Below, piece after piece: positions 33,764-40,442 of a DNA stretch of 64,000 bases. The translations under genes and the position numbers were made by a program. This stretch comes from Bradyrhizobium niftali (lineage in GTDB: Bacteria > Pseudomonadota > Alphaproteobacteria > Rhizobiales > Xanthobacteraceae), in NCBI RefSeq assembly GCF_004571025.1, contig NZ_SPQT01000012.1:124001-188000 (forward strand), given 5' to 3'. Below the pieces are notes generated by a model. It was not told the DNA's origin, searched no databases, and saw only the letters and a list, made by a program, of their open reading frames with translations. Position 1 is the first letter of the stretch; every line of letters starts with the position of its first letter.

Positions 33764-34882
33764 ATGAACGGGGCGAAATCGCTTCTACAGGATCTGGACG
33801 ACGCGATCGCGCGCGGCACCGACGAGAGCCGGGCACGCGCGCTGTGGCATGCGACCGACATCCTGATCACCGGCCGCTACAGCGACGACGAGATCAGCAT
33901 GTTCGGCGAGGTCATCGGCCGGCTCGCCGACGAGATCGAGGTTGCCGCGCGGACGCAGCTGTCCGAATTGATGGCGGCCTGCGATCACGCCCCGCTCAAC
34001 GTCATCGAACAGCTCGCTCTCGACGACGAGATCGCGGTCGCCGGCCCGGTGCTGCGTGACTCCACCCGCATCGACGAGAAGATGCTGGTCGAGAGCGCCC
34101 TGACCAAGAGCCAGTCGCATCTGCTCGCGATTGCCCAGCGCCAGTCGATCGGCGAGGCCGTGACCGACGTGCTGGTCAAGCGCGGCGACCAGGAGGTCGT
34201 GACGTCGGTCGCCAAGAACGAGGGCGCGCGCTTCTCTGGCTCGGGCCTGCTGCACATGGTCCGCCGCGCCGAGGGCGATTCGATTCTTGCCGAGCAGCTT
34301 GGCCTGCGCAAGGACGTGCCGCGCCACATCTTCCAGCAGCTGATCTCGAAAGCATCGGAAGACGTCCGCCGCCGGCTCGAGAGCGAGCGCCCCGAGATGA
34401 TGGCGCAGATCCAGAGCTCGGTGACCGAGGTCACCGGCGACCTGCAATCCAAGTTCGGCCCGTCCTCGCGCAGCTACTTCGTCGCCAAGCGCGTGGTGAC
34501 GACGCAGTACCGCCAGGGCAACCTCAACCAGGATTCGATCTCCAACTATGCCCGCCAGCACCGCTTCGACGAGGTGCAGATCGGCCTGTCGCTGCTGTCG
34601 GCGCTGCCGGTCGACGTGATCGAGCGCGCGCTGATGGACCGCAACCGCGAAATGATCCTGGTGCTGTGCAAGGCGCTGAACTTCTCCTGGGACACGACGA
34701 TGTCGCTGTTGTTCCTCGGCGCCAAGGATCATCTGATCACCGCGCGTGAGCTCCAGGACAATGAGCGCGAGTTCGGCCGGCTCAAGAGCGAGACCTCGCG
34801 CAGCATCCTGAAGTTCTACCAGTCGCGCAAGACCGGCGCGGGTGCCGATGCGGGCCGTCAGCCCGAACTCCAAGTCCACTGA
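33764..34882 (+). CDS. DUF2336 protein
   Basis: A 372-residue soluble, helix-rich protein. Its pattern of short alpha-helical repeats (LVESALTKSQSHLLAIAQRQ, VLVKRGDQEVVTSVAKNEGA, LGLRKDVPRHIFQQLISKAS) follows the DUF2336 family, seen almost only in alphaproteobacteria and of unknown function. The ATG at 33764 is preceded by GGGGTG; 26 extra residues from 33686 look non-coding. The final codons QVH and the stop lie inside the first unit of a 13-bp tandem repeat. Confidence 0.8.
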   Translation: MNGAKSLLQDLDDAIARGTDESRARALWHATDILITGRYSDDEISMFGEVIGRLADEIEVAARTQLSELMAACDHAPLNVIEQLALDDEIAVAGPVLRDSTRIDEKMLVESALTKSQSHLLAIAQRQSIGEAVTDVLVKRGDQEVVTSVAKNEGARFSGSGLLHMVRRAEGDSILAEQLGLRKDVPRHIFQQLISKASEDVRRRLESERPEMMAQIQSSVTEVTGDLQSKFGPSSRSYFVAKRVVTTQYRQGNLNQDSISNYARQHRFDEVQIGLSLLSALPVDVIERALMDRNREMILVLCKALNFSWDTTMSLLFLGAKDHLITARELQDNEREFGRLKSETSRSILKFYQSRKTGAGADAGRQPELQVH

Positions 34883-34949
34883 GAAAGTCCACTGAGCAAG
34901 TCCACTGAGCAAGCTCACTAAGCAGGTCCACTGAGCAGGCTCACCGAGC
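34872..34949. repeat. Six tandem copies of a 13-bp unit
   Basis: Units AAGTCCACTGAGA, AAGTCCACTGAGC (twice), AAGCTCACTAAGC, AGGTCCACTGAGC and AGGCTCACCGAGC run without gaps. The first unit contains the stop codon of the DUF2336 gene; the rest are in the short gap before the next gene. Confidence 0.9.
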
Positions 34950-34982
34950 ATCATCCCGGAATTGGCAGGGGAGTATTTGCAA

Positions 34983-35225
34983 ATGTTGCCTCAATTCGGC
35001 ACCGCCGTTCGCAAGAAGAACCTCAACAACGCCTTCGCCCCCGATGTCGGCGGCGGAGCTCCGGACAAGGCCTCGGTCGACGCCGCCTGGCTCGTGCTGG
35101 AAGCCGCCAACGATCTCGGCGACCACGCCGCCATCGAAGCCTGCCGCCGCGTCATCGACGCCGAGCTGAACGGCACCGTGGCGGGCAGCTCGGATATCGA
35201 TCTCGTGCTGGGGTATTTCAGGTAA
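34983..35225 (+). CDS. Hypothetical protein, 80 residues
   Basis: An 80-residue soluble protein (start MLPQFGTAVRKKNLN, end DIDLVLGYFR). GGGGAG lies 9 bases before the ATG. Helical middle with many Ala and Asp; no known domain recognised. It follows the DUF2336 gene by 100 bp on the same strand and may be cotranscribed across the tandem repeat. Confidence 0.65.
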   Translation: MLPQFGTAVRKKNLNNAFAPDVGGGAPDKASVDAAWLVLEAANDLGDHAAIEACRRVIDAELNGTVAGSSDIDLVLGYFR

Positions 35226-35229
35226 CCCT

Positions 35230-35359
35230 TCGTAGGTGGGCAAAGGCGCACTTGCGCCGTGCCCACCATCGATCTGCATTCGTCGCGAGGCGTGGTGGGC
35301 ACGCGGAGCCTGTCATCGGGCGCGCATCCGCGCGACCCGGTGGCTTTGCCTACCCTACG
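35230..35359. repeat. Dispersed intergenic palindrome, family C (GTAGGTGGGCAAAGGCGC)
   Basis: An imperfect palindrome: GTAGGTGGGCAAAGGCGC and GCGCCGTGCCCACCAT on the left, GTGGTGGGCACGC and TGGCTTTGCCTACCCTACG on the right. It is the only copy of this family seen in the window and abuts a family B element, so the 307-bp gap 35226-35532 is mostly repeat. Confidence 0.65.
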
Positions 35360-35373
35360 AGCTGCTTCCACGT

Positions 35374-35460
35374 CGTCATTTCGAGGAGCCCTTGCGACGA
35401 AGCAATCCAGACCGACTTCGCGGAAAGAGCCTGGATTGCTTCGCTAAGCTCGCAATGACG
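35374..35460. repeat. Dispersed palindrome, family B, diverged copy
   Basis: CGTCATTTCGAG...GAAGCAATCCAG and CCTGGATTGCTTCGC...GCTCGCAATGACG form a hairpin closely related to 6388-6467. The left arm carries a GAGGAGCCCTTGCGAC variant, so the stem is interrupted. Confidence 0.8.
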
Positions 35461-35532
35461 AAGTCTGGGGCGCCGTCATTGCTTCTTCGGTCGGCACATG
35501 ACGCGCTAAGAGCGACGTAGCTCGAAAATACT

Positions 35533-36270
35533 TTACGCGTTCGCACCGCCGTCAACGGTCAATGTCGAGCCGGTGATGTATTTGGCCTTCGCGCTCGCCA
35601 GGAACGCAACCGCATTGGCGATGTCATCCGTCGCGCCGTACCGGCCGAGCGCCATGAACTGCTTCAACGTCTCCGCTGTCGGGCCGCTGGCAGGATTCAT
35701 GTCGGTGTCGATCGAGCCTGGCTGGATGAGGTTGACGGTGACGTCCCTCGGGCCGACCTCGCGCGCCAGTGCCTTGGTGAACGCGGCAAGGGCCGACTTC
35801 GACGCCGCGTAGACGCCGAGCACCGGCGAAGGCACACGGTCGGCGAAATCGCTGCCGATGGTGATGATGCGGCCGCCCTTGCCAAGGTGGCGCAGCGCGG
35901 CTTTGCTCGCGACGATCGGCGAACGGACGTTGACGTTCAGCAGCGCATCGATATCTCCAAGCGAAATGTCGTTGAGGCCGCCCAGGCGAAGAATTCCGGC
36001 GTTGTTGACCAGAATATCGAGCCCGCCCAGCGCCGCGACGGTCTTTTCGACCGAGGCCTGGACGGCGGCGACATCCGCGCTGTCGGCCTGGATCGCAACG
36101 GCTTTGCGTCCGCCGGCCTTGATGGCGTCAACCACCCTGGCGGCGCTGTCTGCGGACTTCTCATAGGTGATTGCTACGTCCGCGCCTTCGGCGGCGAGGG
36201 CTTTCGCAATGGCCGCACCAATACCCCTGCTTGCGCCCGTCACCAGGGCCCGTTTTCCTGCCAGCGTCAT
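35533..36270 (-). CDS. Short-chain dehydrogenase/reductase (SDR)
   Basis: A 245-residue classical SDR: nucleotide motif TGASRGIG near residue 11, NNAG near 88, the YAASK active-site pair near 152, and the C-terminal ITGSTLTVDGGANA. It oxidises or reduces an alcohol/carbonyl with NAD(P)H in the cytosol. GGAGAGATCAG precedes the ATG at 36270. It is divergent from a TetR gene, and two matching palindromes lie between the starts, so it is probably repressed by that regulator. Substrate unknown. Confidence 0.9.
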   Translation of the reverse strand: MTLAGKRALVTGASRGIGAAIAKALAAEGADVAITYEKSADSAARVVDAIKAGGRKAVAIQADSADVAAVQASVEKTVAALGGLDILVNNAGILRLGGLNDISLGDIDALLNVNVRSPIVASKAALRHLGKGGRIITIGSDFADRVPSPVLGVYAASKSALAAFTKALAREVGPRDVTVNLIQPGSIDTDMNPASGPTAETLKQFMALGRYGATDDIANAVAFLASAKAKYITGSTLTVDGGANA

Positions 36271-36286
36271 CTGATCTCTCCAATTC

Positions 36287-36302
36287 TGTAACGATCGACA
36301 CA
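36287..36302. promoter_or_regulatory. Operator 1 for the divergent TetR regulator
   Basis: TGTAACGATCGACACA is an imperfect palindrome TGTnnYGATCRnnACA. It lies 17 bp upstream of the SDR start and is nearly repeated in operator 2. Confidence 0.65.
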
Positions 36303-36341
36303 GAATATGTGGAGACTTGATCGGCCGCGTCAAGCCAATTA

Positions 36342-36357
36342 TGTGTTGATCATTACA
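36342..36357. promoter_or_regulatory. Operator 2 for the divergent TetR regulator
   Basis: TGTGTTGATCATTACA, whose reverse complement TGTAATGATCAACACA differs from operator 1 in two positions. Flanking bases (TTC before, AAT-like after) also match in inverted orientation. It ends 12 bp before the tetR start. Confidence 0.65.
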
Positions 36358-36369
36358 GAAAGAGCTGCG

Positions 36370-36996
36370 ATGGCGGGACGACCACGAGAATTTGACCGCG
36401 AGGCGGCACTCGAAGCCGCCATGTTCCTGTTCTGGCGCAAGGGGTTCGAGGCGGCCTCGATGCAGGACCTCTGCGAGGCCATGGGGGTCCGCTCGCCGAG
36501 CCTCTATGCGGCCTTCGAGAGCAAGGAGGCGCTCTATCTTGCGGCGATCGAGCATTACGTGCTGACCCAGGGACCTCCCGTGTGGGACAAGCTCACGGAG
36601 GGAAAAACCGCGCGTGCCGGCGTCGAGAACCTCTTGATCGGGGCGACCGAGACCCTGCCGAAATCGCGCACGGCGCCGGCCGGCTGCATGGCCGTGCTGG
36701 GCGCCGTCAGCGACGAATGGCCGGCGACAATCGCCCGCGCGATCAAAAAGGTCCGCCTCGACATGCTCGCCAATCTGCGCGCTCGGATCGAAGGGGCGGT
36801 CGCCAATGGCGAGCTGCCCGCTGCGACGGACATCGATGCCCTGAGCCGGTTCTACCTCAGCGTCTTCCAGGGGATGGCCATCCAGGCCAAGGACGGCGCC
36901 ACGCCTGAGGAGTTGAGAGGCGCAGCCAAGGCGGCCATGGCCGCGTGGCCGGGCGACAGGAGTCCTGCGTCAGTCTCGGCGGCTTCTCGCCCATAG
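36370..36996 (+). CDS. TetR/AcrR family transcriptional regulator
   Basis: A 208-residue regulator. The N-terminal FDREAALEAAMFLFWRKGFE, SMQDLCEAMGVRSPSLYAAF and SKEALYLAA are the helix-turn-helix of the AcrR-type branch that often controls a neighbouring SDR or efflux gene. The C-terminal part (GCMAVLGAVSDEWPATIA) resembles the TetR_C_6-like ligand domain. It is divergent from the SDR gene; the two operators between them suggest control of that gene and of itself. Start ATG 36370 was chosen because MAGRPREFD is the usual opening. Confidence 0.9.
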   Translation: MAGRPREFDREAALEAAMFLFWRKGFEAASMQDLCEAMGVRSPSLYAAFESKEALYLAAIEHYVLTQGPPVWDKLTEGKTARAGVENLLIGATETLPKSRTAPAGCMAVLGAVSDEWPATIARAIKKVRLDMLANLRARIEGAVANGELPAATDIDALSRFYLSVFQGMAIQAKDGATPEELRGAAKAAMAAWPGDRSPASVSAASRP

Positions 36997-37075
36997 TGCG
37001 ACGACGCAACGGGCCATCGCCCGTCCGATGTGCGCCAACGCCGACATCCGGGTCACGGCGCGTTGGGCCGAGAGT

Positions 37076-37089
37076 TTGATCTATCTCAA
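37076..37089 (+). promoter_or_regulatory. FixK/FNR-type box upstream of uspA
   Basis: TTGATCTATCTCAA matches the TTGA-N6-TCAA core with one deviation from full symmetry. A class II site centred at 37082.5 would place transcription start near 37124, 39 bases before the uspA ATG. Confidence 0.55.
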
Positions 37090-37162
37090 GATCGAATCCA
37101 AAACGCGGGCCAAGCTTGCCTTCGGAAGGCGGCGATACGTCCAGACCGGCGGGAGGTGAAGC

Positions 37163-37591
37163 ATGTACCGGCATATTCTCATTCCGACAGATGGGTCGGA
37201 GCTGGCGGAGCATGGAGTGGCGCATGGGTTGGCGCTGGCGAAATCCCTTGGTGCCAAAGTATCTCTCATCTTCGTTGTGGAGCCGTTTTCAGAAATGACA
37301 GGGCGGTTCCGTGAAGCGGTCGCAACATATGCCGAGCTGCGCAAGGAACAGGCCACGAGCGCGTTGGATCGCGCGGCAAATGCGGCCAGGGAGGCTGGCG
37401 TCTCCTGCGAACTGATTCAAGTGGAGGACGGGCAACCCCATCAAGCCATCATCGCAGCAGCCGAGAATAAAGGTTGCGATCTCATCGTTATGTCATCCCA
37501 TGGGCGCAGCGGACTCTCCATGCTTCTCATCGGTAGTGTGACAAACAAGGTGCTGGCGCACGCGAAAACCCCCGTACTGATTTGTCAGTGA
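37163..37591 (+). CDS. Universal stress protein UspA family
   Basis: A 142-residue single UspA domain. The opening YRHILIPTDGSELAEHG and the late segment VMSSHGRSGLSMLLIGSVTN carry the residues of the ATP-binding loop, so it probably belongs to the nucleotide-binding branch. GGGAGGTGAAGC lies just before the ATG. A FixK/FNR-type box lies 74 bp upstream, so induction at low oxygen is likely, as known for many rhizobial usp genes. It is followed by a DUF417-like membrane protein gene. Confidence 0.9.
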   Translation: MYRHILIPTDGSELAEHGVAHGLALAKSLGAKVSLIFVVEPFSEMTGRFREAVATYAELRKEQATSALDRAANAAREAGVSCELIQVEDGQPHQAIIAAAENKGCDLIVMSSHGRSGLSMLLIGSVTNKVLAHAKTPVLICQ

Positions 37592-37764
37592 ACGTTGCGG
37601 ACCCGGTGCCAGAGTGCTCGCTCGCCACGGACACGCGCATTGCACGCAGCTGTGATGAGCGGAACCTCGCTCCGAATGTAACGACCGACGCTCCCCTCCG
37701 TACGGCCTGTAGCGAACGTTTCGTTCACCAACAGATGCTGTGCAAGCCGGGGAGAAATCGTCGC

Positions 37765-38250
37765 ATGAAGGGATTCAACGTCGCCGAGAATGGCGGCGGT
37801 TCTTATCGTCCGCTCGCCATTCTCCGCTGGGTCATGGTGATCATATTCGTGTCGTTCGGAATGCAGAAGTTCACACTGCAATCCGCGCAGGGCATCGCCC
37901 AGTTCATCAGCAACAGTCCGTTCATCTCCTGGCTGTCGATATTCGGCCTGAGGGGAGAGGCCTATGTTCTCGGTGTTGCTGAATTCGTGATTGCGGCGTT
38001 GCTGGTGGCTGGCGCGTTCAGTCCGGTCTTGTCCGCTATCGGTTCATTCATGGGCATGGTGACCTTCGCGATCACATGGTCGTTCTTCTTCACGACGCCG
38101 GGCGTCGTCACATGGAGCCTTTCAACCGATCCCATGGCGTGGAATTTGGCCGGCGAATTCCTGTTCAAGGACATCGTCTTGCTGTGTGTCTGCGCCGTGT
38201 TGTTTCTGGCGTCACTGCCGCGATCGGTCATTCGGCTGCGCACCGGCTGA
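37765..38250 (+). CDS. DUF417 (YkgB-like) membrane protein
   Basis: A 161-residue protein with four hydrophobic helices. The segment RWVMVIIFVSFGMQKFTLQ and SPFISWLSIFGLRGEAYVLG fit the DUF417/YkgB family, distant relatives of DoxX. GGGGAGA lies 10 bases before the ATG at 37765; a longer reading from 37582 overlaps uspA and gives an unlikely leader. Its 173-bp gap from uspA suggests its own promoter or a shared transcript. Function unknown. Confidence 0.8.
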   Translation: MKGFNVAENGGGSYRPLAILRWVMVIIFVSFGMQKFTLQSAQGIAQFISNSPFISWLSIFGLRGEAYVLGVAEFVIAALLVAGAFSPVLSAIGSFMGMVTFAITWSFFFTTPGVVTWSLSTDPMAWNLAGEFLFKDIVLLCVCAVLFLASLPRSVIRLRTG

Positions 38251-38263
38251 GCGTTGGGGTCGC

Positions 38264-38761
38264 TCACCGCCTGATGCGGTAGATCACGACGTCCTCGCCG
38301 TGATGCGTCGTGCTCTTTTCCAGAATGTAGTTCGATTTCTCCAGCACGCGGCGGGAGGCAGCGTTCCCGACGAGCACCAGGCCGATGAGCGACGGCAGCG
38401 CAAGCTGCGACAGCCCGATATGCGTCAGCGCCGCCGCGATCTCGCTCGCAAGTCCCTGGCCCCAGAGGTCGCGTTTGAACGTGTAGGCAATCTCGATCTC
38501 GTCGATGCCGTCAACGAGAATGTGCCTGATGCCCGCCCGTCCGGCGAATTCTCCGTCTTTCGTTCGCAGCGCCCAGAGCCCGAAGCCGTGCTGGTCCCAA
38601 TGGGCCATGTTGGCGGCGAGATAGGTCTGCGTGACGTCGGGCGCCCGCACCCCGCCGAGATAGCGCGACACCTCGGCATCGAGATGGAGCGCGACGAGGT
38701 CTGCGAGATCATCGTCGCGCAGTTTCTCGGCGGTCAGTCTGTTGGTGCGGAAGTGATCCAA
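38264..38761 (-). CDS. GNAT family acetyltransferase (RimJ/RimL-like)
   Basis: A 165-residue acetyltransferase. RLTAEKLRDDDLADLVALH opens the fold, and DLWGQGLASEIAAALTHIG is the acetyl-CoA pyrophosphate loop (Q/R-x-x-G-x-G/A). The segment VLVGNAASRRVLEKSNYILE is the usual late helix of RimJ/RimL-type N-acetyltransferases that act on proteins or small amines. It is convergent with the DUF417 gene, 13 bp between stops. Substrate unknown. Confidence 0.85.
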   Translation of the reverse strand: MDHFRTNRLTAEKLRDDDLADLVALHLDAEVSRYLGGVRAPDVTQTYLAANMAHWDQHGFGLWALRTKDGEFAGRAGIRHILVDGIDEIEIAYTFKRDLWGQGLASEIAAALTHIGLSQLALPSLIGLVLVGNAASRRVLEKSNYILEKSTTHHGEDVVIYRIRR

Positions 38762-38863
38762 TGAGGTTAGCCGCGTTCGAAGTGAGCATCGATTGTTGCG
38801 CCGACGATACCGTCCTGCCGACGTTTTACTCGACCTCCCGATCGCCGGTGCGACGCGCGGGGT

Positions 38864-38877
38864 TTGATCTGCATCAA
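38864..38877 (+). promoter_or_regulatory. FixK/FNR box, perfect palindrome
   Basis: TTGATCTGCATCAA is a full TTGAT-N4-ATCAA dyad, the classic FNR/FixK target. Its centre at 38870.5 predicts a transcription start near 38912. Confidence 0.7.
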
Positions 38878-38936
38878 ATACGCGGATGACGATCGCGCCA
38901 CAACCCGACTTCGAGGCTCACAGGTTGACAGGTGCG

Positions 38937-39200
38937 ATGATCCCGACCTGGTACGTCAGCTTTGAAATTCGACAGCGGGGCGTTTTGCCGAGGCAGCGCA
39001 GTCCGCGCGAGACGCGGACGTTCGCGACCGAGGACGAAGCTAAGTTGTTCGCGCGCGCAAAGCTCGATGAAGGCCTCTCTGTTTTTGCAGGTACGATCAA
39101 TCCTCACGTTCCGAGGCGGCTCATTCCGGCGTCAGATATCCATGCGTGGCTCGGAGACGATGGGCGCCCTCTTCCGCCAGAAGCGTCGAGCACCGACTAA
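38937..39200 (+). CDS. Conserved-type hypothetical protein behind a FixK box, 87 residues
   Basis: From the ATG at 38937 the protein starts MIPTWYVSFEIRQRGVLP and contains TRTFATEDEAKLFARAKLDE and HVPRRLIPASDIHAWL. I recall similar short proteins in Bradyrhizobium without assigned function. The upstream in-frame ATG at 38886 is rejected because it would lie only about 15 bases from the FixK box and before the predicted transcript start; AGGTG precedes 38937. Low-oxygen induction is expected from the box. Confidence 0.65.
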   Translation: MIPTWYVSFEIRQRGVLPRQRSPRETRTFATEDEAKLFARAKLDEGLSVFAGTINPHVPRRLIPASDIHAWLGDDGRPLPPEASSTD

Positions 39201-39380
39201 GCACGCTACGGTGCATAGAGATGGCGCTTGGGTGTTGCCATTTTGATACGGGTTTCGAGACTCCTGCCCGCGTAAAGTTTCTCACATTCGCGAACCTTAT
39301 GCACCCTAGTCCCAGCATGGGTGCTCATTTTTGGACGAGACGGCGAATTCAAACGAAAGAGCAAAAAAGGGGACGAGACC

Positions 39381-40136
39381 ATGAGGAAGTTTTCGACTGC
39401 TGCGATCGGCTTCGTAGCACTGAGTATGGCGGCTCCGGCCATGGCGGCCGACATGGCCGTCAAGGCGCCGCCGCCGGCACCAGTGGTGGCGATCTACAAC
39501 TGGAGCGGATTCTACATCGGGGCCAACGGTGGCTGGGGGCAAAGCCATGGTTGCGTCGACTTCGTAACGCCTGCTGGGACGGTCGCAGATGGCTGCGTCG
39601 ATCGCTCCGGTGGTCTCGTCGGTGGACAGATCGGGTACCGGTGGCAAACCAATCAGTTTGTGCTTGGTCTGGAAGCTCAGGGCGATTGGGCCGATATCAA
39701 GCACACGCGCGTCAGCCTGATCGATCCGTTGATCTCGACCACAGGCAAGACCGACGGCATTGGGCTGTTCACGGCCCAGCTCGGTTGGGCATGGAACGCT
39801 TCGCTGTTCTACGTGAAGGGCGGCGCCGCCGTGACCCGCAATCGATTCGATATATTCAACAACGTCACCGGCGTCGGACTGGCTTCGGCAGGTCACACGC
39901 GCTGGGGCGGCGCCCTGGGTGTCGGCTGGGAATATGGTTTTGCGCCGAACTGGTCGGTCGGTATCGAGTACGACCATCTCTGGATGGGACGCGACAATTT
40001 CGGCTTCGCAGGCCTGGTCACGCCCGGCGGGTTCACGCTCACCGGCAGCGGGATCAGCCAGGATGTGGACATGGTTACGCTTCGGTTGAACTACCGCTTC
40101 GGTGGTTTCGGTGCTCCGGTCGCTGCTCGCTATTGA
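39381..40136 (+). CDS. Outer-membrane beta-barrel protein, Omp31/porin family
   Basis: A 251-residue outer-membrane protein. The signal peptide spans residues 1-22 (cut after AMA), then KAPPPAPVVAIYNWSGFYIG and ANGGWG form the standard start of rhizobial Omp25/Omp31-type barrels. Alternating strands follow and the chain ends YRFGGFGAPVAARY. AAGGGGACGAG precedes the ATG. It is a single gene with a strong terminator. Role likely structural or adhesive in the outer membrane. Confidence 0.9.
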   Translation: MRKFSTAAIGFVALSMAAPAMAADMAVKAPPPAPVVAIYNWSGFYIGANGGWGQSHGCVDFVTPAGTVADGCVDRSGGLVGGQIGYRWQTNQFVLGLEAQGDWADIKHTRVSLIDPLISTTGKTDGIGLFTAQLGWAWNASLFYVKGGAAVTRNRFDIFNNVTGVGLASAGHTRWGGALGVGWEYGFAPNWSVGIEYDHLWMGRDNFGFAGLVTPGGFTLTGSGISQDVDMVTLRLNYRFGGFGAPVAARY

Positions 40137-40160
40137 GTGTGTGTCTTCCCGGTGAACTCA

Positions 40161-40186
40161 GGCCCCGGCATCGACCGGGGCCTTTT
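40161..40186 (+). terminator. Rho-independent terminator after the Omp31-type gene
   Basis: GGCCCCGG (40161-40168), loop CATCGA, CCGGGGCC (40175-40182), then TTTT. It lies 25 bp after the stop. Confidence 0.9.
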
Positions 40187-40442
40187 CATGGGAAGCCGAA
40201 GAAAACGATGGAGGTCCGGCATCAATTCCTGCGATGTCGCAAGGCCAGGCGCGGGTGAATTGTGCGGACTTGTTCGAGGATGCGGGCCGCGATCAATCGT
40301 TAGCGGACGCTTCCCGATGATGCCATCATGCCGGTGTTTGCCCGACGGCTCAAGCGAATTCGGATAATTCGTAAGCTATTGATTTCACGACCCCGGTCTA
40401 CTGTGCATGGGGTTGTTTTCTCAGTTTTTAGCTTCGAGGGGG
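40187..40442. other. Intergenic stretch between two convergent genes
   Basis: About 255 bp between the terminator of the outer-membrane gene and the feoB stop. It holds no convincing gene, hairpin or repeat; short open frames here have atypical codon use. Confidence 0.5.

Noticed and set aside
37661..37685. Possible second EcfG promoter before the DUF417 gene (GGAAC-N16-CGAC)
   Set aside because: The -10 part differs from CGTT in two of four bases.
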